Shown here piece after piece: positions 44,264-55,270 of a DNA stretch of 64,000 bases (position 1 is the first letter of the stretch; each line of letters opens with the position of its first letter). This DNA comes from Paraphoma chrysanthemicola. Taxonomy: Eukaryota; Ascomycota; Dothideomycetes; Pleosporales; Phaeosphaeriaceae. Below the pieces are notes generated by a model. The model was not told the DNA's origin. It made no database searches and saw only the letters and a list, made by a program, of their open reading frames with translations. The stretch is taken from contig JAGMWG010000002.1 of assembly GCA_020744225.1 (NCBI GenBank), positions 1,550,001-1,614,000 of the forward strand, read 5' to 3'. Both the position numbers and the translations under genes were made by a program.

Positions 44264-45397
44264 ATGCAGGTACCTTCTTCCATGAAGGCATTGATTAGGG
44301 TCCTCCCTCCTTTTGCACCATTGCCTCAAATCAAGGACACAACGTTCGCATCTTTGCTTCAAGTTGCGACTCAAGAACTACGAATTGACTTCAAATCCGG
44401 CGCGGCGCAGCTAGCGGATGTCGCTCTCGCCCACTTCACGTCGCTCGCCGATGCTGCAGTTACCTTGGCGTCTAGCCGTGATGAGCTGTGGGCGCTGCTG
44501 GTCTACGCCGCCAAACAGCTCAGCACAGCGCGGCCAAGTATGGGGGCCGCTGTTACTGCTCGCCTCCTTCGCATGCTCAAGCTCATCGCCGAGAGCTGGG
44601 CAGCCGATACAATCGACCCAACAGACCAAGCAAAAGCCGCAAAGTTGGCAAACAAAGTCCTTGGACAATTCAATCGGGAAACAAAGTCCATCAGCTCAAG
44701 CTTATCAGCTGAATTCATTTCATGGCTACAGAAAGACTACCTGCCACAACACGTTGAGAGCTTAAGCAATCTCCGCATCTTGACACTCAGTAACTCCAGC
44801 TCTATCCGAGAGGCCCTGACCAGCACCCTCTGTGACTTCCCTAGCATGCGCGTCCACCTCACCGTCCTCGAATCCCGACCTCGCTGTGAAGGCGCGGATA
44901 CGGCTGCCTATTTCTCCATGACTCCCTTCTCCGAACCCCGTCTAGCAATCACCGTTGTGCCAGATTGTGCCGTCGCTACTGCCGTTCGGAGTATAGACAT
45001 GGTTCTCCTCGGCGCAGATCGTATCAGCTCCAAAGGCGACGTGAGCAATAAGATTGGTTCGCTTGCAGTGACGCTGTGTGCGAAGCAGCAGAATAGAAGC
45101 GTAACAATTGTTGTGCTTAGCGATACAGACAAGATTGCCATGCCGGGCGGAGATATGGAGAACCATGAGATTCATCCTCAAAGCGAGCTGTCTGCAGCAT
45201 GGAGTGAAGAGACGAGAAGGACTTTGGAGGAATCGGACAACGTGGAGGTCTTTGGAGAGTGGTTTGAGTGGGTACCTGCTGAGTTGGTGGATGTGTATGT
45301 GACTGAGAAGGGCTGCTTGGCAGTAGAGGACGTAGCGGCATTGGCGAGCGAGGTGAAGAAACTGGATGAGATGATTTTCCAGACGCAAGAGGAATAA
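44264..45397 (+). CDS. eIF2B alpha/beta/delta-like (ISOCOT-fold) protein
   Basis: A single exon of 377 codons. The family includes regulatory eIF2B subunits, methylthioribose-1-P isomerase and ribose-1,5-bisphosphate isomerase. An N-terminal helical part (about 25-150) precedes the Rossmann-like half. There LRILTLSNSSSIREALTST, VHLTVLESRPRCEGA, SIDMVLLGADRISSKGDVSN, KIGSLAVTLCAKQQNRSVTI and VVLSDTDKIA carry the phosphate-binding and catalytic region: Cys/Asp equivalents of the isomerases appear as SRPRCEGA and LGADR. It is shorter than true eIF2B beta/delta and lacks their N-terminal extensions. A metabolic isomerase-like role or an orphan regulatory role are both possible. The start may be 44282 (MKAL). 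Confidence 0.75.
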   Translation: MQVPSSMKALIRVLPPFAPLPQIKDTTFASLLQVATQELRIDFKSGAAQLADVALAHFTSLADAAVTLASSRDELWALLVYAAKQLSTARPSMGAAVTARLLRMLKLIAESWAADTIDPTDQAKAAKLANKVLGQFNRETKSISSSLSAEFISWLQKDYLPQHVESLSNLRILTLSNSSSIREALTSTLCDFPSMRVHLTVLESRPRCEGADTAAYFSMTPFSEPRLAITVVPDCAVATAVRSIDMVLLGADRISSKGDVSNKIGSLAVTLCAKQQNRSVTIVVLSDTDKIAMPGGDMENHEIHPQSELSAAWSEETRRTLEESDNVEVFGEWFEWVPAELVDVYVTEKGCLAVEDVAALASEVKKLDEMIFQTQEE

Positions 45398-45627
45398 AAG
45401 AATGGTTCAATAGCTGATGTCCAGTATCCTGGAGTGGCGTGACGGTGGAGTAGTCAACAATTCATTGATGGGAAGCGCTGAGACTTTTGAAAATGCCTAC
45501 CAAACGCCAGCTAAGACCCTTCCCCTATGCTTCAATGATCCATGTTCATACACACCCGACCGGAATCCTCCCGTCTCCATATTCGCACATGCATACATGC
45601 TGATAGTCTCTTCCCTCTTCCCGCCCG

Positions 45628-46370
45628 CTAGATGAGGTGCTTGCTCCTGAAGTACGCCCGCAGATAGACAACCTGCCACGCACCCAAGCCAACCAGCATG
45701 CCCATGGTCCCGATTGCGAACCACTTCACACGCTCATTCGTGCTCTCGTTCGTATCTCTCAGCTTCTGTTCGCGTGCCCTCAAGTAGTCCATCTCGGTCA
45801 CAATCTCGCCGACCGTCTCTTCGATGCGCCGCAGCTCCGCTTCAACAGGTTTGAGCTTCTCGCCAGCCGAAATGGCATTCCAGTCCTTGGCATCGGCTCC
45901 TATGTCGATGTCGAGCTCGACGTGGCGCGGGTTGACCGACTTGGCAGATCCCGTGTAAATGTTCTCGAAGCAGACGTCAAAGGCCGAGTCGGCGTGCGAA
46001 GTGAAGGCGTAGCGGTTCTCGCCGACGACGTCTTTGGGGCGGTGGTAGTCGTTGCCCATTGCATCGCGGATCTGTGAGACAGGTGTCAGTTGCTGATGTG
46101 ATGTAGGTGCTCCATCTTGCAAGCCATTGTGCATGCGTGGGTGAAGCGGGGGCGCCGTACATGCATGTCCACCTTTTGCCCGTCGCCTCTGTATCCATCC
46201 AGTATCGCTGTGACAACGACCAATTGGTCTTTGGCTACGAAATTCCGCACACATCGCTCGTACTTTGCTGCATCGTGAGGAGAGACAGGGTGGAGGTCGA
46301 ACTTCAGCGCGGCGGCGAGGGGCAGTAGTACGAGCAGCACGCAGCTAAAGAGTCGCGATAACCGTCCCAT
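45628..46370 (-). CDS. ERV25: p24-family cargo receptor, ERV25/p24-delta type
   Basis: Exons 46370-46161 and 46071-45628 give 217 residues. p24 proteins cycle between ER and Golgi in COPII/COPI vesicles and help to export GPI-anchored and other cargo. There is an N-terminal signal peptide (LFSCVLLVLLPLAAALKFD). The GOLD domain has the paired Cys (YERCVRNF and FDVCFENIY), followed by a coiled-coil (VEAELRRIEETVGEIVTEMD) and one membrane helix near the C-terminus (WFAIGTMGMLVGLGAWQVVYL). The tail YFRSKHLI is short and basic, as in ERV25. The 89-bp intron is defined by GTACGG...TCACAG. The length and the KHLI-type tail point to the delta subfamily. Confidence 0.93.
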
Positions 46371-46715
46371 GATGGTGAGCTTGTGTGAGCGCCGGGGAGC
46401 TCGAGACGTGGTGTTTCGCGAAATGTACAGGTGTCGCGCAGGCAGGGGCCAGATGTTCCGCAAAGTCGCGCTAGACCCAACACAAACAAGCGCAGCAAGA
46501 CCCTGGTGAGGAATGGGTTGCTGCCCCTCGCTTCCCTTGCTCAAGCATATCGTTACATTCACTCCTATGACCATGTCCATCCAGTATACTCGTAGCCTAG
46601 GCTATCGACTCCCCGCATCATTCCACCCCTGCTGCATGACGCCAATGCTGTCGTGCAGCCTCGAAGATATTCATATACACACAGAAAAGCAATATGCTAT
46701 TCGCGTCCGAGCCCA
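46371..46715. other. Intergenic region, ERV25 promoter / SDR 3' end
   Basis: 345 bp between two minus-strand genes; nothing beyond an expected terminator and promoter is recognisable. Confidence 0.4.
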
Positions 46716-47822
46716 CTACCACGCTGTGGTACCCCCGTCCATCTTCAAATCGTGTGCCGTCATGTACGACGAGGCTCTGCTCAGCAAGAACAGCCCCGCT
46801 GCCTTGTACTCCTCTGGCGTGCTGAGTCTCCCAAGCATCGAGTTGTTCTCCCATTCTTCTCTGTTCGCCTCGCCTCGCCGGAAGTTTTCCTCCACCATTG
46901 GCGTCACAATGTGTCCTGGGCTAAGCGAGTTGACACGAATGCCACCTGACCCATCTGGGTTCGTTCTTCCCCATTCCATGGCCAGGTTGCGAGCGAGCTG
47001 TACAACCGCAGCTTTCGACGAGTTGTAGACTGGCGCAATAAACCCGCGGTTCGCAATCGTGCCGCTCATTGACGCAATCAGGCATATCGAGCCTTGGACC
47101 TTGTACTTCATCATCTGTCGAGCACAAGCACGCGCGGAGAGGAACACCCCCGTGTAGTTGACCTCCAGCATCTTCATGATATCTTCTTTCTTGAAGTCGA
47201 GCGCAGGGGTGACCTGTTGGATACCGGCCGCTGCATGCAGAGTTAGTGTGTGCGCATTGATATATCTCTGCCGAGAGACACCCAGTGACTCACCTGCTAT
47301 CAGACCGTCCAACCTCTGTTTCTCTGCAGCGATCCCGGCAACACATTGCTCCAGCGCGTCGTTCTGTGTCACGTCGACTTGATGGTAGCGAAGGTCGCCG
47401 TTCGACTGTTCTCTTACTCGGGCTCTCGCCTCCTCAAATGTTGACGGTGGTTCGGCAGCACGATCAAGGCAATGAACAATTCCGCCAGCTTCAACTAACC
47501 CCTCTGCCATACAGAGACCCAATCCGCGTCCTCCGCCTGAAGATCTTTAGCTTCACTGACTAAACCATAGGACTTGCTCCGAAGAGAAGTGAGGACAGGA
47601 TGCTATACCTGTGACCACAAAGACCCTGCCATCGAGATCGAATTGGCTGAACCTCTTATTTCCGACCGGCTCTGCCTTCTCATATGGAACTTGTGGATAA
47701 GTCGCGTCCTGATGGAATGCCAGCTTACGTTCTTGAAAGGTACTCGTGAGAAGCTGGCTTCGAGCTACTGGTACAGGGCGTATAATGTGAGTTAGTATCG
47801 ATCTGGATCGTAGTGATGCCAT
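46716..47822 (-). CDS. Classical short-chain dehydrogenase/reductase
   Basis: Exons 47822-47609, 47536-47294 and 47230-46716 give 323 residues. After an N-terminal extension of ~65 residues that is basic and could be a mitochondrial presequence (MASLRSRSILTHIIRPVP), the Rossmann fold begins: FVVTGGGRGLGLCMAEGL carries the TGxxxGxG nucleotide motif, and IVHCLDRA follows beta-2, where the Asp suggests a preference for NAD. Then come the DVTQND acid and LIAAAGI (the NAG-equivalent), with catalytic Ser in ICLIASMSGTIANRG and Tyr-x3-Lys in VYNSSKAAV. The ending MTAHDLKMDGGTTAW is the classical tail. It resembles fungal sugar-alcohol/xylulose-type reductases; the substrate cannot be assigned. Its proximity to the glycan cluster to the right is suggestive only. 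Confidence 0.88.
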
Positions 47823-48583
47823 GGCCGACAGTGTAGTAGCGAATTAGTCGGAGAGAGAGGTCGCAAGTGGAAGCCGATCAGATGAGACAGCTGCGTGCCT
47901 GGATGGATGGATACACGCAGACGTGGCAGACGTAATTCCAGCAATGGCCAGCGTAATTCCTGCCCTTTCACGTCCTTGGCTGAAAACCATCCCCCTCATC
48001 GTGGCTTCCGCGGGCTCATCCTGCTCCCATTTATCCCTTCCCGGGCTGCGTGATTTCGGAACGAACTATTGCGCGTTACGACCGCCAATCGAAACTTGAC
48101 GGCCCGATCATGCCTTGTCACTCGCTCCACGGAAGGACTTCGACGTGGCTGTCCGGGCCAGCAACGGACCTCACGATGTTGGACATGCACGCGAGCGGGG
48201 CGCGCTAGCAACCCGTTGTGCGGGGCTCTTGGTCCACAAGGCTGACGGTAAGTTTATGTGGTTGGTTCGTTGGTGAGAAGTAACGACCTGATTGTGTCCT
48301 GCTGATATTGTCTGAGGATGATAGGGTGGAATTGTGATTGGGTCTTCTGCATGTCATTTTCTAAGCAAGCTTGTTATGTCGCAGTAATTGGCTAATCTTG
48401 AAGACTGTCGCTATTGTGTGGCAGTTAGGCGTAGATGCTCATAATGCGCCGAACAAATGGTGTACAAACGGTTCTTCGTGGCATTTGAGTGCATTCAGGT
48501 CATACGGAGGAATATACAGAATTGCTTGTACGACCCAAGGGAGTTCACAAAAAGCAACATCTTCAGCTGCCACCATTCAATCT
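47823..48583. other. Intergenic region, SDR promoter / MFS 3' end
   Basis: About 0.76 kb with no supported gene. Left part: SDR promoter. Right part: 3' side of the transporter. Confidence 0.45.
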
Positions 48584-50263
48584 TTACTTCCGCTCGGCAC
48601 TGTACTCTCTAATCTCACTCGCTTCCTTCTGGTCAATCGCCATCATATCCTCTTCGTCCTTTGCAACATCCCTGATCATTTGCTCTTCCTTCTTACGCTC
48701 ACTCTTGCGGTACATGTATTGCATGAACAGAAACAAGCTCCAGCAACAAAGGATGAATGCGATGTTCACGGAATAGCCCTTTGTCCATTTAGGTCCTTCG
48801 ACGATTGGGAAGACGGTAATTGGATAGAAGGAGAAAACGGCCCAGCCGGCTGTGAGCATGGCGCCAACGGTAACGGCACGAGCTTCGGCGTCGTCCCGAA
48901 GGGCCATGTTGATGAAAGGCATGAGGATCGGGGTGACTGCGGCGGACACACCGAGGATGTAGTAGCACGCGACTGGGATTGTATTAGCGATTTGCTTGGT
49001 ATCAGTCTGGTTAAAATTTGGATAGACTCACAATGCCATCCCTTCGGGATGTTCCAAACCAGAAGGGATATGTTCGCCATCAGGTATATTGCTTCGACAA
49101 TGCTGAAGATAGACCAAAGTGGGTACACCATACACAAAGACGTAGCCAAAAGAGCAGTGAATACAGACACTCCCTGTGCACCAGTCGGGATTGTGTTGAT
49201 TTGAGGTATGGTGTACGCTCCCGGATGCTTTGCGGCCAGGTCCTTGAGCCAGATGGCCATTTGGCCGTGAGGATAAGAAGATGACAAGAAGAACGTGTAG
49301 CAGAGCACACCCATGTAGAATTCCCACCGAGTGAATGTACGCCTGATGACAGACCAGCTGAGCTCCTTGCTTGGTGCAACTCCGGCGTTCACCATGCGCG
49401 TCCTGGCCAGTTCATGTTCTGCAGGCGTCAACCACCAGGGCTTACTGCTGCTTGGAAGACCGGGGAAGATGAAAAATCCTGCCAATGCGATCGGGAGAGA
49501 GATTACTCCATCAATAATGAACAACCATCGCCATCCCGCCATGCCGGACACTCCATTGAGATTCTTGTATGCAGCAGCCTGGAGGTATCCGCCGAACATG
49601 ACCGCGATGTTGTTCGACACATACCATACCCCGGTGCGCTTGAATACCTCTTCGGGTCGGTACCAGGATCCAAGGACGTATGTTGTGCCCGATGCCACTG
49701 GAGTCTCTAATAAGCCTAGGAGGAATCGTGTCCCATAGATGTCGTTGCGGTTGCGCATTTGACTTTGTGTGAAGGTGACAATTGACCAGGCAACCTCCAT
49801 AGATGGGAGGTAATATTTTGCGATCTTTGGTCGAGAGAGGAGAAGCAGCGATGGCACCTGAAAGACCAGGTAGCCTACATTATAGAAGGTGTCGAAAAGC
49901 GAGTATTCGTTGCCATAAAGATGGAGCTCTTCCTTCATGCCAGACACGTACGCATTCTTGATGTTCGACGAATCGAGCCATTTCAGAAAGACTGTTATTG
50001 TTAGCAAGTCATTCGCCCGAATAACAGTTCTGCGGCAATCACTCACACATGAATGAGCAGAATGTCAAAAGACATGCGTCCATCTTCCTCAACAGCTTCC
50101 TCTCTTCGGCTGGGTAGTGCTTTGGATACCACTCCCACAGGTATAGCCACGCCTTCCATGGCGAGCGCTTTGGAGCCTCCGCAGGCGCGATGACATTGGT
50201 GTCGAACTCCCCTCGTCGGGCCTCGAGACCCATCGTCTCGTCGCGAGGGTTAGTGCTGGTCAT
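48584..50263 (-). CDS. MFS transporter, anion:cation symporter (Dal5/Liz1-like) family
   Basis: Exons 50263-50047, 49991-49032 and 48972-48584 give 521 residues. The N-terminal cytosolic part (PAEERKLLRKMDACLLTFCS) leads into membrane helix 1 with FLKWLDSSNIKNAYVSGMKE, a typical opening of this family. YGTRFLLGLLETPVASGTTYVLGSWYRPEE follows, then the central loop with a PWWLTPAEHELARTRM segment, and the second six helices. Relatives carry allantoate, pantothenate, nicotinate, biotin and other small organic anions. A carrier of this type would suit an acidic sugar monomer rather than an oligosaccharide. It is the left-most member of the candidate glycan cluster and shares the strand of the GH5 gene. 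A CGG-N6-CCG inverted repeat lies upstream (50636-50651). Confidence 0.88.
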
Positions 50264-50635
50264 GGTTTGTAACTTCTGCGTCGTTGCGGCGCGGTCAAAC
50301 CCAACACAGCGGTGCGAGAACTGGGGAAGAAAGATCCTCGCTGTTACCAACAATGGCACTTTGTAGACACCCAGTAGTCCAATATGTAGCCCAGTCACTT
50401 CTCAATTTCAGGCTTGTCGTGACAGCGGAGACCATGCCACGGGCATCGGGATAGTGTTGTATCCGGTTAGCGTGGTGCGGGGTGGCTTCATGGGGCAAAT
50501 TCTCCACGCACGATGGCTTGGATTGAATTGTACCGAAGGCCGAGCAACCTGGGTCTGCAAGGATCGTCCAAGAATGCTCGCAGATATGGTGATGCATCGT
50601 GGGACGAGCAGACCATGAACCGGGTTCTGGTGGCG

Positions 50636-50651
50636 CTCGGTTTGAACCGAG
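50636..50651. promoter_or_regulatory. CGG-N6-CCG inverted repeat upstream of the MFS gene
   Basis: CTCGGTTTGAACCGAG has seven-base arms around two central bases and contains CGG and CCG separated by six bases. This is a layout used by Zn2Cys6 dimers. It lies about 370 bp before the MFS ATG. Confidence 0.35.
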
Positions 50652-51105
50652 GTAGGCAGTCCTCCCGACAGTCACTTGCATGTCGGGTGCATGGTCGTGA
50701 ACAGGGACAGATAGGCAATTTTGACGGTCGTGACAGTTTCAATGATGGGACGGTGAGCTCCATCCTCGTGATGCTTCGATCAGTAGGTACATCGAAGGAG
50801 GATGCACTGTTCACCCACGAACACTGCGGGCTGGGTCTGTGTGTCTACATCTCTGTGGTTCGGTCCCTCCTTGGCCAACTTTGATGCATCGCGCGACAGC
50901 ACATGTATCTTAGCCTTTCCTTGTGTTATCCATTGCTGCGGCACGTCACCACATGTGAAGGAACTCTGAGATTGCGCAAGTTCACTAAAATGCTCGAACG
51001 CAGAGACAGCGGTTGAGAAAGGGAGGGGTATATGTAGAGCGATGAACAAGGTTGGACTCAAACAGTATTAATTACTGTGCGGTTTGAAGACTAAATCAAG
51101 GCCAG

Positions 51106-51140
51106 AGATATTTGGCCACGGGCTTTTGCTATTTGGCCAG
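51106..51140. repeat. TTTGGCCA repeat, downstream of GH5
   Basis: A 35-bp stretch with two TATTTGGCCA copies around GGGCTTTTGC. A stretch at 55334-55368 aligns over the whole length with seven mismatches by hand count, four of them transitions. Possible relic of a transposable element. Confidence 0.5.
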
Positions 51141-51371
51141 TTGTCTGCTATTAACAAATACTATAGACCTTCGCACCTTTCTCTAGGCGTAGCATGCACT
51201 AGGCGAGCAATTGAATAATTCTAAACTATTACACGAGCAGAGTTCTAGGAGCACGTGCATACATCTAGCCCACTAAAGGTACCTTGTAAACTTGTAATTC
51301 TCTAGGGTCGCACTACACTAACTACGGCGACCGAACATGTTCGACCTAAATCAACAGCAAGACTCAAACGA

Positions 51372-52802
51372 CTATCTACGGAGTGCATTTATCATTCGAT
51401 AGAGTGAATTCTCTAGAGTGATCGGAGAACGTATGGCGGACCAATCATAGTTCAGCAAACCCCAAAACTCTTCCAAGCCTTGAATAGTGGCATTGGGCGT
51501 TCGACCAGGTCTTGTCTGAAGGAAGAAACTTCCCGAAAGCTCCCAATGTTGCCAACTGACCTGGTAATCCTCCACCATTTCCACCAAGCATTTGGCGTAT
51601 GTGGTTTTGTTCCAGTACGCGCCATCATGAATGAAGCCCCATTCTGAAATGACCATAGGAAAAGTGTACTTCGTGGCCGGATCGGTCGCATTAAGAGCTT
51701 GAAAGCCCTTCTGGTACCATTTACGTTTGAAAGTTGGGCAGTCATCTTGAGTGGCTTCGAAATCATACTTGTGAATTTCGAGCACGATCTTGTCCTTGTA
51801 CGCAAACTCTGTTGGAACAAACTTGGCGGTCTTCCCTGCTGTCGATTTACCAGAAGTCCCGTTGAGAGTCTTGCCTAGCGGTATTGGGTCAATGTACGTG
51901 TCATACGATAGCCCCGAGAAGAAGATGAGTGCGTTCGGATCAGCGTTGTGTACCGCATCAGCAGCAGCTGTCATGTGGATATACCATGTGTACCCTGATT
52001 TTGAAAAGCAAAGTCAGTAAGATTTTCGCAAAGATTTTCTGCAATAAGAAGGTGCTTACAATCTACCGGCTCCGAAACGGCGGCATTTCTCAGCTCATTT
52101 CGCAGGCCCATGGATGCAAATGTTGGCCAATTGTCTTTCGCCTATCATTCGTTAACGCTTCAACTAGCATATGCGCGCCTCTGCACTGAGATGACCTACA
52201 TGCTTGGTCATGAAAGCGAGACCGCGTTTCCATTTCTCAACGTCGAAGTACTTCTCCCCAAACCAGCCGTTGCCGTCGTTGTCGCCGCAACACCAAAATG
52301 CCTTGCTAACGTGGTTGTCAAGATGGATGATGACCCCCTGTTTCGACAACTCTTTCCCTACCGCATCCCAGACCTGCAGTCTTGTGGTGTTCTTTGTAAA
52401 TTGTGGATTTTTGCTCAGGATCTGATCGAGCGCCTTCGTGCCGTTCGATTGCCCCAGTGCATTGATGACACTCTTCTCCAAAGTCTGATTGGGACTGTTC
52501 GCCAGGTAGTCATCAATCATTTCGATGGCGAACGTTAGGCGAACAGAGTTCAGGCCGAACTTCGGAAACCATGCTACGATATCCTCTATAGATGAATGCT
52601 GCAGGCCTTCTGGTATCATGATCTCTTGGTGGCCCGGCCAATTCGTTGACATGAAATGAAACACATCGCCATTGACGTCGATGATGTCGCGACCCTTAGT
52701 CGACAAGGGCAGAATGGAGGCTGCTCTTTTTGGTCGCGAGGATGGTATGGCTGAAACCAACGCAGTCAGAGCAAATGCGGAAAGAACTGTGCCAAACAAC
52801 AT
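51372..52802 (-). CDS. Secreted glycoside hydrolase family 5 (cellulase superfamily) enzyme
   Basis: Exons 52802-52200, 52141-52060 and 51994-51372 give 435 residues. MLFGTVLSAFALTALVSAIP is a signal peptide, followed by a KR site that Kex2 could cleave. An upstream in-frame ATG (52832) would add ten residues before the signal peptide. The (beta/alpha)8 barrel is recognisable by GLNSVRLTFAIEMIDDYL, HLDNHVSKAFWCCGDNDGNGW, the acid/base Glu in SMGLRNELR and the nucleophile Glu in MVISEWGFIHD. GH5 enzymes cut beta-linked glucans, mannans, xylans and related polymers; the substrate cannot be read from the sequence. N-glycosylation sites (NQT, NGT, NTT) fit secretion. It is divergent from the GH88 gene, and a TATA box lies ~85 bp upstream. 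Confidence 0.88.
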
Positions 52803-52883
52803 CTTGCAGATGAAAGGTGTCAACCGCGGCAATCAAAATTTTTCGGAACGACTGCGTCCAGGTCCCAAGTCCCCGGAATCACT

Positions 52884-52890
52884 TTATACA
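52884..52890 (-). promoter_or_regulatory. TATA box of the GH5 gene
   Basis: On the minus strand, tgTATAAAGtg lies about 85 bp upstream of the ATG at 52802. Motif and spacing only. Confidence 0.5.
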
Positions 52891-53126
52891 TTGTTAAAAA
52901 TGTTGCCCAGCGCATTAATTTCAACGGCCAAATTAATTCCGCTTAGTCTTCTAGCACGCGCGCTGTTCTGCTCCACAAGCACGCCGCCTTGTGTGGGGAA
53001 ATCGCGGAGAACCCAAGATATCGCACAATATTCACTCCCCTAACACCAAATTGATGCAGGCGAAGCGCGTAGATCCGATGCAACGGTGCCAGGAACGGAA
53101 GCCTTTCCAGGAAGTGATCGGCACTT

Positions 53127-53336
53127 AATACTGCAGCTCCGGTTGGGCAACAGATCTGCCCCTTGCGCAACAACTTTTACGCGCAGCGCAAGTAGATGCA
53201 ACTGCTGCTAGAGTACTAAAGACAGCCTTTGTGTAACAGCATAGAGGCCCTTAATGCGTTTCAAAGGTTGTAATGCAGACGTGAACACTCGCGAAGGCAT
53301 TCAGGAGTGTCCCTCCGGAGCTGTCAAGGTGCATTA
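53127..53336 (-). repeat. Dispersed repeat, copy C (reverse orientation)
   Basis: Read on the minus strand this matches copies A and B: ACACTCCTGAATGCCTTCGC, CTGCATTACAACC, AGCAGTTGCATCTACTTGCG, GGCAGATCTGTTGCC and CCGGAGC occur in the same order. It is the most rearranged copy, and lies in the GH5/GH88 promoter. Confidence 0.8.
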
Positions 53337-53727
53337 TTACTGGGTCACGCAGGTGCTCTACCCAAGCAGTTCGTCGTGTTCGGGCGGCCGGGCGAAACGC
53401 CCTATTGGGACGAAACAGCACGGAAAGCGGAGGAATGCTGATCCCGCTCCTCCATGGGGCAGCATCGCAGGTAATTGTCCCGTCATCGATGGTATCACTC
53501 GCCCGACGCTCAGAACAAATGTCATGGCCATAGCCAAACCTCTAGCCAAGTAGATTGATCTTGGCCGTTTGCTGCATTGTCACAGAAATCTTTTTCTGCT
53601 AGAACACGCCACAACACGAGCTTTCTCGTGAGCAAATACCGTTGCAAACTTGACTGCAATCTGGCCTGATTGTGTTCCTTGAGAACCAACACCTTGCGGA
53701 TAAGATCAAAGCCTCTAAAGTTGCGAA

Positions 53728-55270
53728 ATGGTCGGCCCCGTAGAACAAGTCCAAAGAGCGAGTAAGACGGCAAGGTAGGCGCGCTCGATTTGTGTCGCTT
53801 CTGCGTTGTACTGATTCGGGCGCAGCGTGAAGGGGGTGGAGCTTGGCGATTTGTATTCCGAGAATGTCTCTGCGAAGATTGTGCAAGTCGCGCAACGAGG
53901 TCTCAAGCAGCAGGTAAGTTGCTTTCTGTCCGTTGTTAGCATCAGTGACTAACCGGTGTCAAGGCTCCCTTGCAATCCTATCCGCACACTGTACCACAAA
54001 ATGGATCAGAAGCAGGGAAGTACGAGGAGCGTGAGGCCGACTTTTGGACTTGCGGTTTCTTTCCTGGATGCATTTATTCGATACTAGAGCGAACGATGAG
54101 ATATCCCCAGACTGTCAATGTACCTGAGCATGTCCGACCGCAGTTTCAAGAGCAAGTACTCAAACTGGGAAGACATTATGGTGTGGCAATCAATCGAATG
54201 TCGAAGCGCACTGACACCCATGACATGGGTTTCATCGTTCAGCCAGCATTGCAAAAGGATTGGGAGTTGACGGGCAACTCGGAGAGTTTGCAGTCGGTTG
54301 TTAATGCTGCCTATGCTCTTGCCTCAAGGTATGATGAACGAGTTAAGGCGATAAGAAGCTGGGACGTTGCCATCAATGACCGTTATTCGATCACCGACAT
54401 GAATACCAACTTTCTTGTCATAATCGACAGCATGTGCAGTAAGTTTGTGCTCTGAAACTCATTTACCGGCCCCTGCTTACCAGACTAGACCTAGATCTGC
54501 TGTACTATGTTGGCCACCAACAAAATGACCAAACTCTCATCGACATTGCAACGCACCACGCAGACTCCATTATCCACGAAATTCTCCGTCCTGACTATTC
54601 CAGCTATCACTTGGTCAATTTTGACCCACGGACAGGCAGACCACAAGCGAAGATGACCAATCAAGGCTGGAAAGATGACTCGACATGGAGCAGAGGACAG
54701 GCATGGTCAATTATGGGCTTTGCACAAACGTACAGCTGGACCAAAGACGTCAAGTATCTCGAGACTTCCATTAAGTGCGCAGAGTATTTCTTGCGAAGGA
54801 TGAAAGAAGGCGAGGGCAAGTGGTCGCACCCGTCTGTGCCCTTGTGGGACTTCGACGCACCGCAGGAGAATCCAGAACAGCCACTCCGCGATGTTTCTGC
54901 CGGCGTCATTGCCTCTAATGGCTTCCTCATTATCCATCAATCGCTCCAGGCACTTCCAGCTTCCGCCGCCACACTGACCACAACCACCAATTTCCTCGAT
55001 ATTGCCTTGAAAGTCGTGTCGGAGACACTGGACATGTCCTATGATCGTGACTTGGCATCCTTTGAATTGCCAGCAAAAGGAATAGTGAACGGAATGGGCG
55101 GGAATGATGAGCTTAAAATCAGGGAAAGTAGATTCGAGTGCGTTTTGCGCAATAGTACGACAAATTGGAACGAGCATGCGCACAAGAAGTACAAGGACCA
55201 CGGCCTGGTATATGCGGACTACTATCTGCTGGAGTTTGGGAACAAGCTGCTGAGAGCCGGCTTGTTGTAA
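53728..55270 (+). CDS. Glycoside hydrolase family 88 (unsaturated glucuronyl hydrolase)
   Basis: Four exons: 53728-53774, 53826-53913, 53964-54438 and 54489-55270, giving 463 residues. GH88 enzymes hydrate and release the 4,5-unsaturated uronic acid left at chain ends by polysaccharide lyases. The (alpha/alpha)6 barrel is visible in ADFWTCGFFPGCIYSILE and in THDMGF (Asp132, matching a known catalytic-site Asp). LVIIDSMCNLDLLYYVG carries the second key Asp (200), followed by WSRGQAWSIMGFAQTY. There is no signal peptide (MVGPVEQVQRASKT), so it should be cytosolic and act on imported products. The first exon is inferred from a GTAGGC...GCAG splice with branch GTACTGAT, which restores the frame. 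It is divergent from GH5 and convergent with DUF2264. Confidence 0.88.

Larger units (their letters stand above)
50264..51371. other. Intergenic region, MFS promoter / GH5 3' end
   Basis: 1.1 kb without a supported gene. The left half holds the MFS promoter, including the inverted repeat at 50636-50651. The right half is AT-rich, with the TTTGGCCA repeat at 51106-51140. Confidence 0.5.
52803..53727. other. Divergent promoter region, GH5 / GH88, containing a dispersed repeat
   Basis: 0.9 kb between two oppositely transcribed enzyme genes. It holds the GH5 TATA box, copy C of the ~215-bp repeat (53127-53336) and short GC-rich palindromes such as CGGCCG near 53387. Frames in it are short and unsupported. 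Confidence 0.5.

Noticed and set aside
46716..50263. Reading SDR and MFS as part of a secondary-metabolite cluster
   Set aside because: There is no polyketide synthase, NRPS, terpene synthase or P450 in the window. The neighbouring carbohydrate enzymes explain the MFS better.
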